A stretch of DNA of 64,000 bases. Source: Candidatus Woesearchaeota archaeon (lineage in GTDB: Archaea; Nanobdellota; Nanobdellia; Woesearchaeales; GCA-2686295). This document shows, one piece after another, positions 42,764 through 50,069 of the stretch (its first letter is position 1; each line of letters starts with the position of its first letter). The DNA lies in assembly GCA_013202845.1 (NCBI GenBank), contig JABMPT010000011.1, positions 1 to 64,000 of the forward strand, given 5' to 3'. The notes below the pieces were generated by a model that saw nothing but the letters and a program-made list of their open reading frames with translations, ran no database searches and was not told the DNA's origin. Made by a program: the position numbers and the translations under genes.

Positions 42764-44176
42764 CTATCTTAACTTCTTTACTTTTCCTTTATCAGAGTCA
42801 ACTTCTACTAAGTCACCATCTTTGAAAACCTTTGTAGCTACTTTCGTTCCAATGATACATGGCTTTCCTAATTCCCTACTAACAATCGCTGCATGAGAAG
42901 TAATACCCCCTTCATCTGTAACTATTGCTGAAGCTTTCTTCATAGCAACAATCAAATGAGGCCTGGTCATACCAGTAACCAATATTTCACCATCCTTCAT
43001 TTCCTGGATTGCTTTTTCTTGATCTTTAGTCAATGCATTGATAACTCTGACTCTTCCTTTTGCATAACCAGAGTTTGCAATTTGTCCTTTTACTTCTTTG
43101 ATTTTAGAATAATCAATTTTCTCGATTTCTTGTTCTTCTAAAACATCAACTTCTTCTCCTCTAAAGAATTTCAGCTCATCATTATTCAAGAAAAAAGAAT
43201 ATTTATCTCGATCATTCAACTCCTCAGAACTAAGTTTCTTTCCGTTTGTTAATAAGTCTATGATTTCATCAAGAGTATATTTCTCTAAATCCTTTGAATC
43301 AACACCTGTTCTTTTCTCAACTTCCTTGAAAACAAAATTAGTCAAGTATCCTGCTCTAACCCATCTCAATCTAATATTAAGTCTTAAGTTAGAGAAAGTT
43401 TTAACGATGTTCAACAAAGATTGTATTGATTTTGAAATCTTTAATCTCTTAATGATTTCTTTCTGTTTTTTACTAAATTCAACTTTATGTTTTTTCTTGA
43501 AATTTATTTGTTCTTCTAGTTCTTCAAAAGGTAATTCTAAATCCTTATCCAATTGTTCCTTGAAATGCTCAACACTCCAAGGTTCTTCATTTTCAGAAGT
43601 TCCAATCCAACCATATTTCTGTTGATGCTTATGAATCCTTAAAGCAATATCCATTCTATCTAATTCTTCTTGATCCAATAAAGTAGTTTGAGTATTAGTT
43701 GTAAGCAGAGCAAAAACATCATTCAAATCTTTTTCAAAAACCTTAGCTTTCAAATGATTCTTTATCTCTTTCTCAACAGGTTCAAAGAACTCAGGTCTTG
43801 AAAGGTCATAGCTTGCAAAAAGTGATTCAAATTTTTGCATATAATTATTATATATCTTTATAAATTCAGAGTTTGATAATTTGTTTTTTTCCTTTAACAA
43901 AGCATCCATATCTTTAATCAATTCAGCATTATTTTTCTTTACGTATTTCAAAAAGTTCTTGACTTTCTTTTTATCATTAAAGATTTCTAAAGCAAGCTTT
44001 GACTTTCTATCTAAATCTTCTTTAGAATAATACATCTGCATTTTGTTATCCCTGCTAACACCCAAAAGCTTTGAATAATTACTTCCGAGAACTTGCTTCT
44101 TTTTATGAGCTCGGAAGAAAGAATCCATCCTGCAAAGAGGATGGACTGACTCCCATCTAAGTATCCATTGTATCAT
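42764..44176 (-). CDS. Single-unit PEP-utilizer mobile (phosphohistidine) domain protein
   Basis: 470 residues: a helical N-terminal region of about 360 residues, then a phosphohistidine domain with [50 protein letters not shown] (histidine near 428) and [13 protein letters not shown]. It is a one-copy relative of the duplicated protein at 992-3796 and again lacks ATP-grasp and PEP-binding domains. The gene start overlaps the stop of a 7-codon upstream frame that has a good ribosome site. It is divergent from a TrmB-type regulator. The codons for residues near 11-18 contain a perfect 8-bp hairpin (44124-44145). Confidence 0.85.
   Translation of the reverse strand: MIQWILRWESVHPLCRMDSFFRAHKKKQVLGSNYSKLLGVSRDNKMQMYYSKEDLDRKSKLALEIFNDKKKVKNFLKYVKKNNAELIKDMDALLKEKNKLSNSEFIKIYNNYMQKFESLFASYDLSRPEFFEPVEKEIKNHLKAKVFEKDLNDVFALLTTNTQTTLLDQEELDRMDIALRIHKHQQKYGWIGTSENEEPWSVEHFKEQLDKDLELPFEELEEQINFKKKHKVEFSKKQKEIIKRLKISKSIQSLLNIVKTFSNLRLNIRLRWVRAGYLTNFVFKEVEKRTGVDSKDLEKYTLDEIIDLLTNGKKLSSEELNDRDKYSFFLNNDELKFFRGEEVDVLEEQEIEKIDYSKIKEVKGQIANSGYAKGRVRVINALTKDQEKAIQEMKDGEILVTGMTRPHLIVAMKKASAIVTDEGGITSHAAIVSRELGKPCIIGTKVATKVFKDGDLVEVDSDKGKVKKLR
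44124..44145. repeat. Perfect 8-bp hairpin near the start of the phosphohistidine protein gene
   Basis: TCCATCCT, loop GCAAAG, AGGATGGA, lying in the N-terminal codons (HPLCRMDS). Confidence 0.7.
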
Positions 44177-44196
44177 CTTACAGCTATGTTTTTCAT
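44173..44196 (-). promoter_or_regulatory. Candidate upstream reading frame (7 codons) before the phosphohistidine gene
   Basis: ATG 44196 opens MKNIAVR and stops with TGA overlapping the main ATG (ATGA at 44173-44176). A GGGGGA ribosome site is 8 nt before the short frame, whereas the main start has none, so re-initiation or coupling is likely. Confidence 0.45.
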
Positions 44197-44312
44197 TTTA
44201 TTATCCCCCAAAATTTCATGTATTAGTGGTAACTTGCAAAGATATAAAACTTAGTCCTCCCTTAGGGGAGAACAAACAAAAGATTTAAATAAAACAACTA
44301 ACTAATAATTAT

Positions 44313-45083
44313 ATGAACACAGAAGTACTCGAGAATATCGGCTTCACAAAAGGAGAAATCAAAGTTTATTTTGCACTATTAGAATTAGGTAACACAACCA
44401 CAGGACCAATAATAACAAAGTCAACTGTGGCCAGGTCAAAAGTATATGAGATATTAGAAAGATTGAAACTAAAAGGCTTGGCGACAGATGTAATTCAAGG
44501 AAAGCAAAAATATTTCCAAGCAGCACACCCAAACAAAATCTTAGACTATATCAAAAGAAAAGAACAGCAACTAAAAGAAGAAGAAAAAGACTTTAATAAA
44601 ATACTTCCTGAACTAATAGAGAAGCTAAAATATTCCGAGGCAAAGCAAGAAGCAAAAGTATATGTGGGAATTGAAGGAATAAGAACATTCTTCGATGAAA
44701 TAATAAATCAATTAGAAAAAGACGACGAATACCTAGCAATGACAATACCTTGGGAAGGGTTGATCGGTAAATCACCAACAAGAATCTTTCAAAACTTTCA
44801 TTTGAAAAGAGCAGAGAAAAAAGCCAAAGCAAAGATTCTAACAAGTGATAAGAAATTAGCGAAAGAAGAAAATGTAAACTTCTCAAGAACAGGGTTTTAT
44901 GAGTTCAGAACAACTGATGTAACATTGCCAACAGGGATCGGAATCTGCAAAGATTATGTGGTAACCTTCAACTGGGGAGAAACACCAAGAGCATTTGTCA
45001 TAGAATGCAAAGAAAACGCAGAACAATACAGAAAATTTTTCTATGATATCTGGAATAAAGCAAAAAAGATAGATTACCACTAA
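44313..45083 (+). CDS. TrmB-family transcriptional regulator
   Basis: 256 residues. The N-terminal winged helix (LENIGFTKGEIKVYFALLEL, then TVARSKVYEILERLKLKGLA) is the TrmB DNA-binding domain. A coiled-coil dimerisation helix (NKILDYIKRKEQQLKEEEKD) and a C-terminal effector-like domain with EGIRTFFDEIINQLE follow. TrmB proteins sense sugars or other ligands and repress or activate adjacent genes. The divergent phosphohistidine protein gene is the natural candidate target. It is leaderless: ATTTAAATAAA (44282-44292) lies 26 nt before ATG. The CTCCC-TTAG-GGGAG palindrome near 44255 could be an operator. Confidence 0.85.
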   Translation: MNTEVLENIGFTKGEIKVYFALLELGNTTTGPIITKSTVARSKVYEILERLKLKGLATDVIQGKQKYFQAAHPNKILDYIKRKEQQLKEEEKDFNKILPELIEKLKYSEAKQEAKVYVGIEGIRTFFDEIINQLEKDDEYLAMTIPWEGLIGKSPTRIFQNFHLKRAEKKAKAKILTSDKKLAKEENVNFSRTGFYEFRTTDVTLPTGIGICKDYVVTFNWGETPRAFVIECKENAEQYRKFFYDIWNKAKKIDYH

Positions 45084-45130
45084 CGAATTGAACAAATCAT
45101 TTATATACTATTGACTCAATTAGAAGAGTT

Positions 45131-47035
45131 ATGGGTGAGTTAAAAAGAACTTTGAATTTTCCTGTCATACTTCTGATAACTATAAACTCTATTATGGGCA
45201 CTGGTATCTTCTTCCTACCAGCATTAGGGGCAAAGATTGCAGGTCCGATGTCCATCATTTCATGGCTGATACTATCAGTTATCTCCATCTATATTGCAAT
45301 GTGTTTTGGAGAACTTGCAAGCATGTTCCCGAAATCTGGTGGAATATATGAGTTCTGCAAGCAGGCTTACGGCAGTTTCACTTCCTTCCTTGTTGGATGG
45401 ATGACTCTTATAGCAGGTAACATAACAATAGCAATGCTTGTCGTAGGTGCCATAAGATACCTTAATCCAGGACTTCCAGATGTTCTCAAGATAGCTATAA
45501 GCATTTTATTCATATTAGCATTTAATTTCATGGCTTACAAGGGCATGAAAACAAGTGCTGTTATGCTTGTCGCTTTTGCAATAATAACCTTGTTGTCAAT
45601 TCTTGGATTAATAGTTCCGGGAGTAATGTCAATGGATTTCAACAATGTTGTTCCTTTTTTCACACATTCATGGCCACTTGTATTAATTGCAATATTTTTC
45701 ATTGCAGAAACATTTTTTGGCTGGGAGACTGCCACGTTCTTGTCTGAAGAGACAAAGAACCCAACAAGGGTTATTCCAAAAGCTCTTGTCATGGGCACAA
45801 TCATCATAGCCATAATCTGTATATTATTTGTAGTAACTTCTTTAGGTTCGATTCCTTGGGAGACATTTGGAAATTCACAGGCTCCATTAACAGACTTAGC
45901 GATATTCCACTATGGAGACATGGGAAGGAGTATTTTCACAATCCTTGTCTATCTGTCAATAATAGGCAGTGTTGCAGGTTGGATAGTATCATCTCCAAGA
46001 CTGATACTTGCATTGGCTAAGGACAAGCTATTCATAACCCAGTGTGCAAAGATTCATCCTAAGAATCACACACCTCACGTTGCCATAATATTCCAGACAA
46101 TTCTTACAATCATACTGGTGATAGTAGGCTCTGGATCTTATGAAACACTGCTTGAATTATTGCTTCCGCTCGTTTTAATCATATACTCTATGACTTTACT
46201 GAGCCTTGTAGTATTGAGGTTCAAGATGCCTGAAGTCGAAAGGCCTTACAGGGTTAAATTCGGAAAGCTCGGACCAATAATCTTGATATTGATAATGCTA
46301 GGATTGGTTGGATTCTGGGCAACAAATATCGAAGGAGCAACCAATATACTAAAGATAGGAGCTTCATTCATAATATTCGGCATACCTATATATTTCCTAT
46401 TATTATTCTACTATGATCCTGACGCGATTATCAAGATTAACAATTACTTCGCATTCTTTAATCTGCTATTTGAAAATATCTTACTTCCTAAGTCTGTCAG
46501 AAAGGATATACTGTCAAAATTTGAGGATATAAAGGATAAACATATTCTTGAGTATGGTTCTGGCGTCGGTACTTTGACACTCCACCTAGCGGAAGCTGTA
46601 GGTCCAAAAGGCAAGATATATGCCACAGATCTCAGCGATAAGAATCTTCACATATTAGAAAAAAGGTTGAAGAAGCGCGGCTATGATCATGTCAAGGTAA
46701 TACATGACGAGCATCACGTCAGCAGGATTCATCCAAACATAGAGTATGTTGATATGATATTCTCTGTCGGCATGATGGGTTATATGCAGAATATCAGGAA
46801 AGTACTGTCGGATATGAAAGATATACTGCCTGAAAATGGTCGGATATTCCTAGCAGAGTATGTTGACTTCTTCTGGGTGTTGCCGAATGTTGAATGGCTT
46901 TCCTCGAATGAGAAGATTGAGAAGCTTTTCAGGGAAGCAGGTTTCTCTGTCAGAGTCATAAGAAAAAAAGGCTTTTTCTGGAACTATGTCTTTGTCTATG
47001 GCATTAAATCAGATCAAGATGTTCCATTCATTTAA
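45131..47035 (+). CDS. Amino acid permease (APC family) fused to a SAM-dependent methyltransferase
   Basis: 634 residues. Residues 1-415 are an APC transporter with about 12 membrane helices (INSIMGTGIFFLPALGA near the start is the family's first-helix motif, and FGELASMFPKSGGIYEFCKQ follows). After a short loop, residues 440-634 form a class I methyltransferase, with the nucleotide motif HILEYGSGVGTLTLHLAEAV (about 470-490), IYATDLSDK and VDMIFSVGMMGYMQNIRKVL. No stop or frameshift separates the two domains. Substrates are unknown. The start is leaderless (TTTATATA, 45100-45107). The 3' end overlaps the zinc-ribbon gene by 8 nt. Confidence 0.85.
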   Translation: MGELKRTLNFPVILLITINSIMGTGIFFLPALGAKIAGPMSIISWLILSVISIYIAMCFGELASMFPKSGGIYEFCKQAYGSFTSFLVGWMTLIAGNITIAMLVVGAIRYLNPGLPDVLKIAISILFILAFNFMAYKGMKTSAVMLVAFAIITLLSILGLIVPGVMSMDFNNVVPFFTHSWPLVLIAIFFIAETFFGWETATFLSEETKNPTRVIPKALVMGTIIIAIICILFVVTSLGSIPWETFGNSQAPLTDLAIFHYGDMGRSIFTILVYLSIIGSVAGWIVSSPRLILALAKDKLFITQCAKIHPKNHTPHVAIIFQTILTIILVIVGSGSYETLLELLLPLVLIIYSMTLLSLVVLRFKMPEVERPYRVKFGKLGPIILILIMLGLVGFWATNIEGATNILKIGASFIIFGIPIYFLLLFYYDPDAIIKINNYFAFFNLLFENILLPKSVRKDILSKFEDIKDKHILEYGSGVGTLTLHLAEAVGPKGKIYATDLSDKNLHILEKRLKKRGYDHVKVIHDEHHVSRIHPNIEYVDMIFSVGMMGYMQNIRKVLSDMKDILPENGRIFLAEYVDFFWVLPNVEWLSSNEKIEKLFREAGFSVRVIRKKGFFWNYVFVYGIKSDQDVPFI

Positions 47036-47201
47036 GTTTTTCAAGATAGCTTAGAAGTTTGAAGTATTCCTTAGTACAATCTCTACAGTATGTATTCTCA
47101 GGTAAACCTCTCATACAGAACTCAGCTGTTTCTTTGCAGACTACACAACTTTTCTGCTCTAATTCCTTCTCGTGATTTCCAACTTCTCTCTTGATTGACA
47201 T
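47028..47201 (-). CDS. Small zinc-ribbon protein
   Basis: 57 residues from ATG 47201: MSIKREVGNHEKELEQKSCV, then two cysteine pairs, CVVC and (YCRDC), about 19 residues apart, ending TKEYFKLLSYLEKLK. The spacing fits a treble-clef or rubredoxin-like zinc knuckle found in small archaeal proteins. The function is unknown. The stop overlaps the convergent permease-methyltransferase gene by 8 nt. About 100 bp separate its start from the divergent aIF1A gene. Confidence 0.7.
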   Translation of the reverse strand: MSIKREVGNHEKELEQKSCVVCKETAEFCMRGLPENTYCRDCTKEYFKLLSYLEKLK

Positions 47202-47278
47202 GAATATTAAGAGCTGAGATTAGTTACTTGGTGTTTTTCATTTAAAAAATTTGCGATTTCTCGTGTGTTTTCGCAAGA

Positions 47279-47308
47279 TATATAAACAGACCATTCTTCT
47301 TTTTGACA
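47279..47308 (+). promoter_or_regulatory. Leaderless promoter of aIF1A
   Basis: TATATAAA at 47279-47286 is centred 26 nt before ATG 47309, so transcription should begin at the start codon. A TTGCGA/TCGCAA inverted repeat lies just upstream (near 47251-47276). Confidence 0.65.
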
Positions 47309-47659
47309 ATGCCTGGAAGATTTGATAACACACCTAAAACAGAAGAAGAGATTCAGGAAGAGATTCGTAGAGTCAAACTTCCTCGTGGCAATCAGACCTT
47401 TGGCATTCTTGAAAGAAGGCTTGGTGGAAGCAGATGCTCAGTCCGTTGCCTCGACGGTAAAACAAGGATTTGCAGGATTCCTGGAAGATTGAAGAGAAGG
47501 CTTTGGGTCAGGGAAGGAAACGTTGTTCTTATAGAGCCATGGGAACTCGGTGGAGATGAGAAAGGAGATATAATCTTCAAATATAAACCTACACAAACTC
47601 AGTGGCTGAAGAAAAAAGGTTATTTAGATAAATTAGATGAGTTCGACGAGTTTAGCTAG
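47309..47659 (+). CDS. Translation initiation factor aIF1A
   Basis: 116 residues from ATG 47309 (a TTG two codons earlier lies too close to the TATA box). The OB-fold is [20 protein letters not shown], then [20 protein letters not shown] and [13 protein letters not shown], typical of aIF1A, with the C-terminal [20 protein letters not shown]. It binds the A site of the 30S subunit during initiation. It converges on lspA with a 4-nt CTAG stop overlap. Confidence 0.95.
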   Translation: MPGRFDNTPKTEEEIQEEIRRVKLPRGNQTFGILERRLGGSRCSVRCLDGKTRICRIPGRLKRRLWVREGNVVLIEPWELGGDEKGDIIFKYKPTQTQWLKKKGYLDKLDEFDEFS

Positions 47660-48075
47660 TTCTTTTCATTCCATAAATAGAGTATTAATCCTATAACTCC
47701 TATTGTTATGAATGCGTCTGCAAAGTTGAATACAGGCCAGAATTTGAAATCTATAAAGTCTATTACATGTCCTCTGAAAACTCTGTCTATTAAATTGCCA
47801 ACCACTCCTGTTAGTAATAGAACATAGAATAGATACGCTTTCTTAGGTATATGGTCATAGAATCGTATTAAAACACCTATGACTATGAGTGAAATCCATA
47901 TGAACAGCATGTTTGAATCCTTGAAGATTCCCCATATAGCTCCTGTGTTCTTGACGAGAGTTATTGCAAATATTTTCAGGTCAATAGAAGGAACTTTTAA
48001 TGTAATAACTATTTTTGTGAGTTGGTCTAATATTAATAAAACTAAAAATATTAGAAAGTTTTTCTTAGCTACCAT
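47656..48075 (-). CDS. lspA: Lipoprotein signal peptidase (signal peptidase II)
   Basis: 139 residues with four membrane helices. The LspA motifs are all present: LDQLTKI in helix 1, [11 protein letters not shown], and [18 protein letters not shown] followed by [11 protein letters not shown], which carry the two catalytic aspartates. It cleaves prolipoproteins at the lipobox cysteine. This is a bacterial enzyme and rare in archaea, so lateral gain is likely. A lipobox protein is encoded at 56083-58770. The upstream coiled-coil gene overlaps it by 7 nt. No lgt (the lipid-transfer partner) is in the window. Confidence 0.9.
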   Translation of the reverse strand: MVAKKNFLIFLVLLILDQLTKIVITLKVPSIDLKIFAITLVKNTGAIWGIFKDSNMLFIWISLIVIGVLIRFYDHIPKKAYLFYVLLLTGVVGNLIDRVFRGHVIDFIDFKFWPVFNFADAFITIGVIGLILYLWNEKN

Positions 48076-48446
48076 ACTGACTTTTTCTTGTTTTTTTCAG
48101 CTGACGCCTCTGTTAATTTCTCTATCCTCTGCACTCGCTGGTTGATGGAGTCTAGCTCTGATTTTATTGTATCCAGTTTGGATGATATGAGTTCAAAGTC
48201 ATTTGATGATTGCTGCAAACCTGGCTGTGGACTCTGCCCTACTTCTTCAAAGTTTGATTTCTCGTTGAGACTAAGAGGTTTGTCAACTGTTCCTTCCTGA
48301 CCTATAGGGTTTCCAAGAATATCATCTTTTACAGGCTCTAAACCTAATTGATCAACCATGTCAGTGCTTGTATCTTGTGGCAGCGTATCTCCCAAGCCAA
48401 GGTCATCATGTTTCTTCCAGAACTTAATCTTGTCCATTAAACCCAT
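48069..48446 (-). CDS. Small acidic coiled-coil protein
   Basis: 125 residues. A basic start (MGLMDKIKFWKKHDDLGLGD) is followed by a disordered, Gln/Pro/Ser-rich middle and a C-terminal coiled coil (SSKLDTIKSELDSINQRVQR). There is no signal peptide or catalytic motif. Proteins with this KIKFWKK-DDLGLG start occur repeatedly in DPANN genomes; their role is not known. It sits between a membrane protein gene and lspA with overlapping ends, implying co-expression. Confidence 0.6.
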   Translation of the reverse strand: MGLMDKIKFWKKHDDLGLGDTLPQDTSTDMVDQLGLEPVKDDILGNPIGQEGTVDKPLSLNEKSNFEEVGQSPQPGLQQSSNDFELISSKLDTIKSELDSINQRVQRIEKLTEASAEKNKKKSVW

Positions 48447-49309
48447 TATTCTTCAACCCCACCCATGACTTTTTGCATCGCAACTTTAACTATAGCATCA
48501 GGTGTCGCGCTAAGAGTGTTAAATATCAAACTGCTTGGATAAACATCCACTTGTTTGCTTCTGAAAAAACCAATTATAGGTGTCAAATCCCCAAGATTAT
48601 CTATAACAGTTCCCAAAGCCATTGCAAACAAAACTCCTCTGATGTCAGCATCGAAATTTTCATTTATTACTTCTTTGATAGCATCTGGAGTGAACTCTCC
48701 ATCTCTAGAGACTTTCCAAGCCAATGAATTCAGAGGATCATCTGTTCTTAAAACCTCAAGAGCTTCACCAACAGTTAATTCAATATCTCCAAGACTTAAA
48801 ACCTCATCTTCCTTTCCTTCAAAGATAGATATATCGAAAATAAAGAGTTTATAGTAAGAAGAAGCTATTTTATCTAAATCTTCTTCAGCATAGCGGCTCT
48901 TATATCTGTTAAGGACTGCTTCTTCAGGGAATTTGAATGGCATATCTGAACCTTCTTCATCTTCTCTGATGGTTAGTCCTCCTTTATCTATTATATCTTT
49001 AGTGCTGGCATTAATCAATCTTTGCTCATAGATATCAGCACCCGTCCTTTGATACACAGGTTTCAGGATAACACCTGCTAAGAGATTATCATCATCTTTC
49101 AACAAGAAAAGACTACTCCCTTTAGTGATCCCTTCCTTGAAATTCACAGCGTCATTTACAACAAAAGAGCCGAAAACAACTAAGAAAATGATGAACAAGA
49201 AGAAGAAGAAACTTAGGAACTTGAAGAAAACCTTACCAAATCTAAAAGCAAGGATAATGCAAACAACTGCGATGATAATAGCGAAAAAAGCAATGAATGC
49301 TGGGTTCAT
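48446..49309 (-). CDS. Membrane-anchored protein of unknown function
   Basis: 287 residues. Two N-terminal membrane helices (IAFFAIIIAVVCIILAF and FLSFFFFLFIIFLVVFGSFV) are followed by a domain of about 220 residues, alpha/beta in appearance, probably outside or facing the membrane (GSSLFLLKDDDNLLAGVILK through LGTVIDNLGDLTPIIGFFRS). No known family was recognised. It is the first gene of a three-gene operon with the coiled-coil protein and lspA. Confidence 0.6.
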   Translation of the reverse strand: MNPAFIAFFAIIIAVVCIILAFRFGKVFFKFLSFFFFLFIIFLVVFGSFVVNDAVNFKEGITKGSSLFLLKDDDNLLAGVILKPVYQRTGADIYEQRLINASTKDIIDKGGLTIREDEEGSDMPFKFPEEAVLNRYKSRYAEEDLDKIASSYYKLFIFDISIFEGKEDEVLSLGDIELTVGEALEVLRTDDPLNSLAWKVSRDGEFTPDAIKEVINENFDADIRGVLFAMALGTVIDNLGDLTPIIGFFRSKQVDVYPSSLIFNTLSATPDAIVKVAMQKVMGGVEE

Positions 49310-49380
49310 GAAATTACACCTCGAAAAGTTATCTTTAGTTATTAATATATAAATGTTTTTCTTTGTTAAAGGAAATATTT

Positions 49381-50058
49381 TTAGGTAAAAATCTCAATAC
49401 AATCGTTTTTTAGAGAATCATCCAGTATGTTGTAGCAAAAAGAAGAGTCATCAAATGAGAGCGCATCTAGATATTCTTGTCTATCAATACTTTCTTGCTG
49501 AGAGATAGTGTATATCCCTTGTTCTCTGTTGGCAAGTTCTTGCTGCAAGAATTCTTTTTCTTCTTTCAAAGCAATTATTCTCTTGCATAAAATCCTTTTA
49601 ATTTCATCATCTACATTGAGACATTGTTTTATATTATTAGTTAGTATAGCTGCACGAACAGTTTTCATATCAGAGTCTTGCGATAGGATTAAAGTTTCAC
49701 ATTGATACTTTAAGTCAGCATTTGTTATGAACTCACATTCAACATTAGACAGACTCAAGAAAGCGTCATTGAAAGCATCCATATCCTGAACTGGTGTGTT
49801 AATGAAATTTTGTCTGGTTTTCTTTCTTTCTTCAAGTTTTTGAAGAAAAGTATCTAGATTCTGCTGATTATTTCTTTCCCACTCTTCTATTCTCTCTTCT
49901 TCTTCCTGTCTCAATTCATACCACTCACCTATTTTATCTATGGGTATATCAGGAGGTAATTGACGAAAAATGTAGAAACTATAAACAACTATCATAAATA
50001 AAACTATAAAAATTATTGAAACAATAATTTTTTTATTCATTGTTTTGTTATATCTCAA
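49381..50058 (-). CDS. Small anchored protein at the end of the RHS operon
   Basis: 225 residues from TTG 50058, supported by a GAGGTGAG ribosome site overlapping the upstream stop. One N-terminal membrane helix (IIVSIIFIVLFMIVVYSFYI) is followed by a Glu/Arg/Gln-rich helical region and cysteines that could pair (VECEFITNADLKYQCE, KQCLNVDDEIKRILCK, and FCYNILDDSLKNDC). The paired-cysteine spacing recurs three times. This is the distal member of the RHS operon and might be an accessory or immunity-like protein; that is only inference. Confidence 0.5.
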   Translation of the reverse strand: MRYNKTMNKKIIVSIIFIVLFMIVVYSFYIFRQLPPDIPIDKIGEWYELRQEEEERIEEWERNNQQNLDTFLQKLEERKKTRQNFINTPVQDMDAFNDAFLSLSNVECEFITNADLKYQCETLILSQDSDMKTVRAAILTNNIKQCLNVDDEIKRILCKRIIALKEEKEFLQQELANREQGIYTISQQESIDRQEYLDALSFDDSSFCYNILDDSLKNDCIEIFT

Positions 50059-50069
50059 ATTAACTCACC

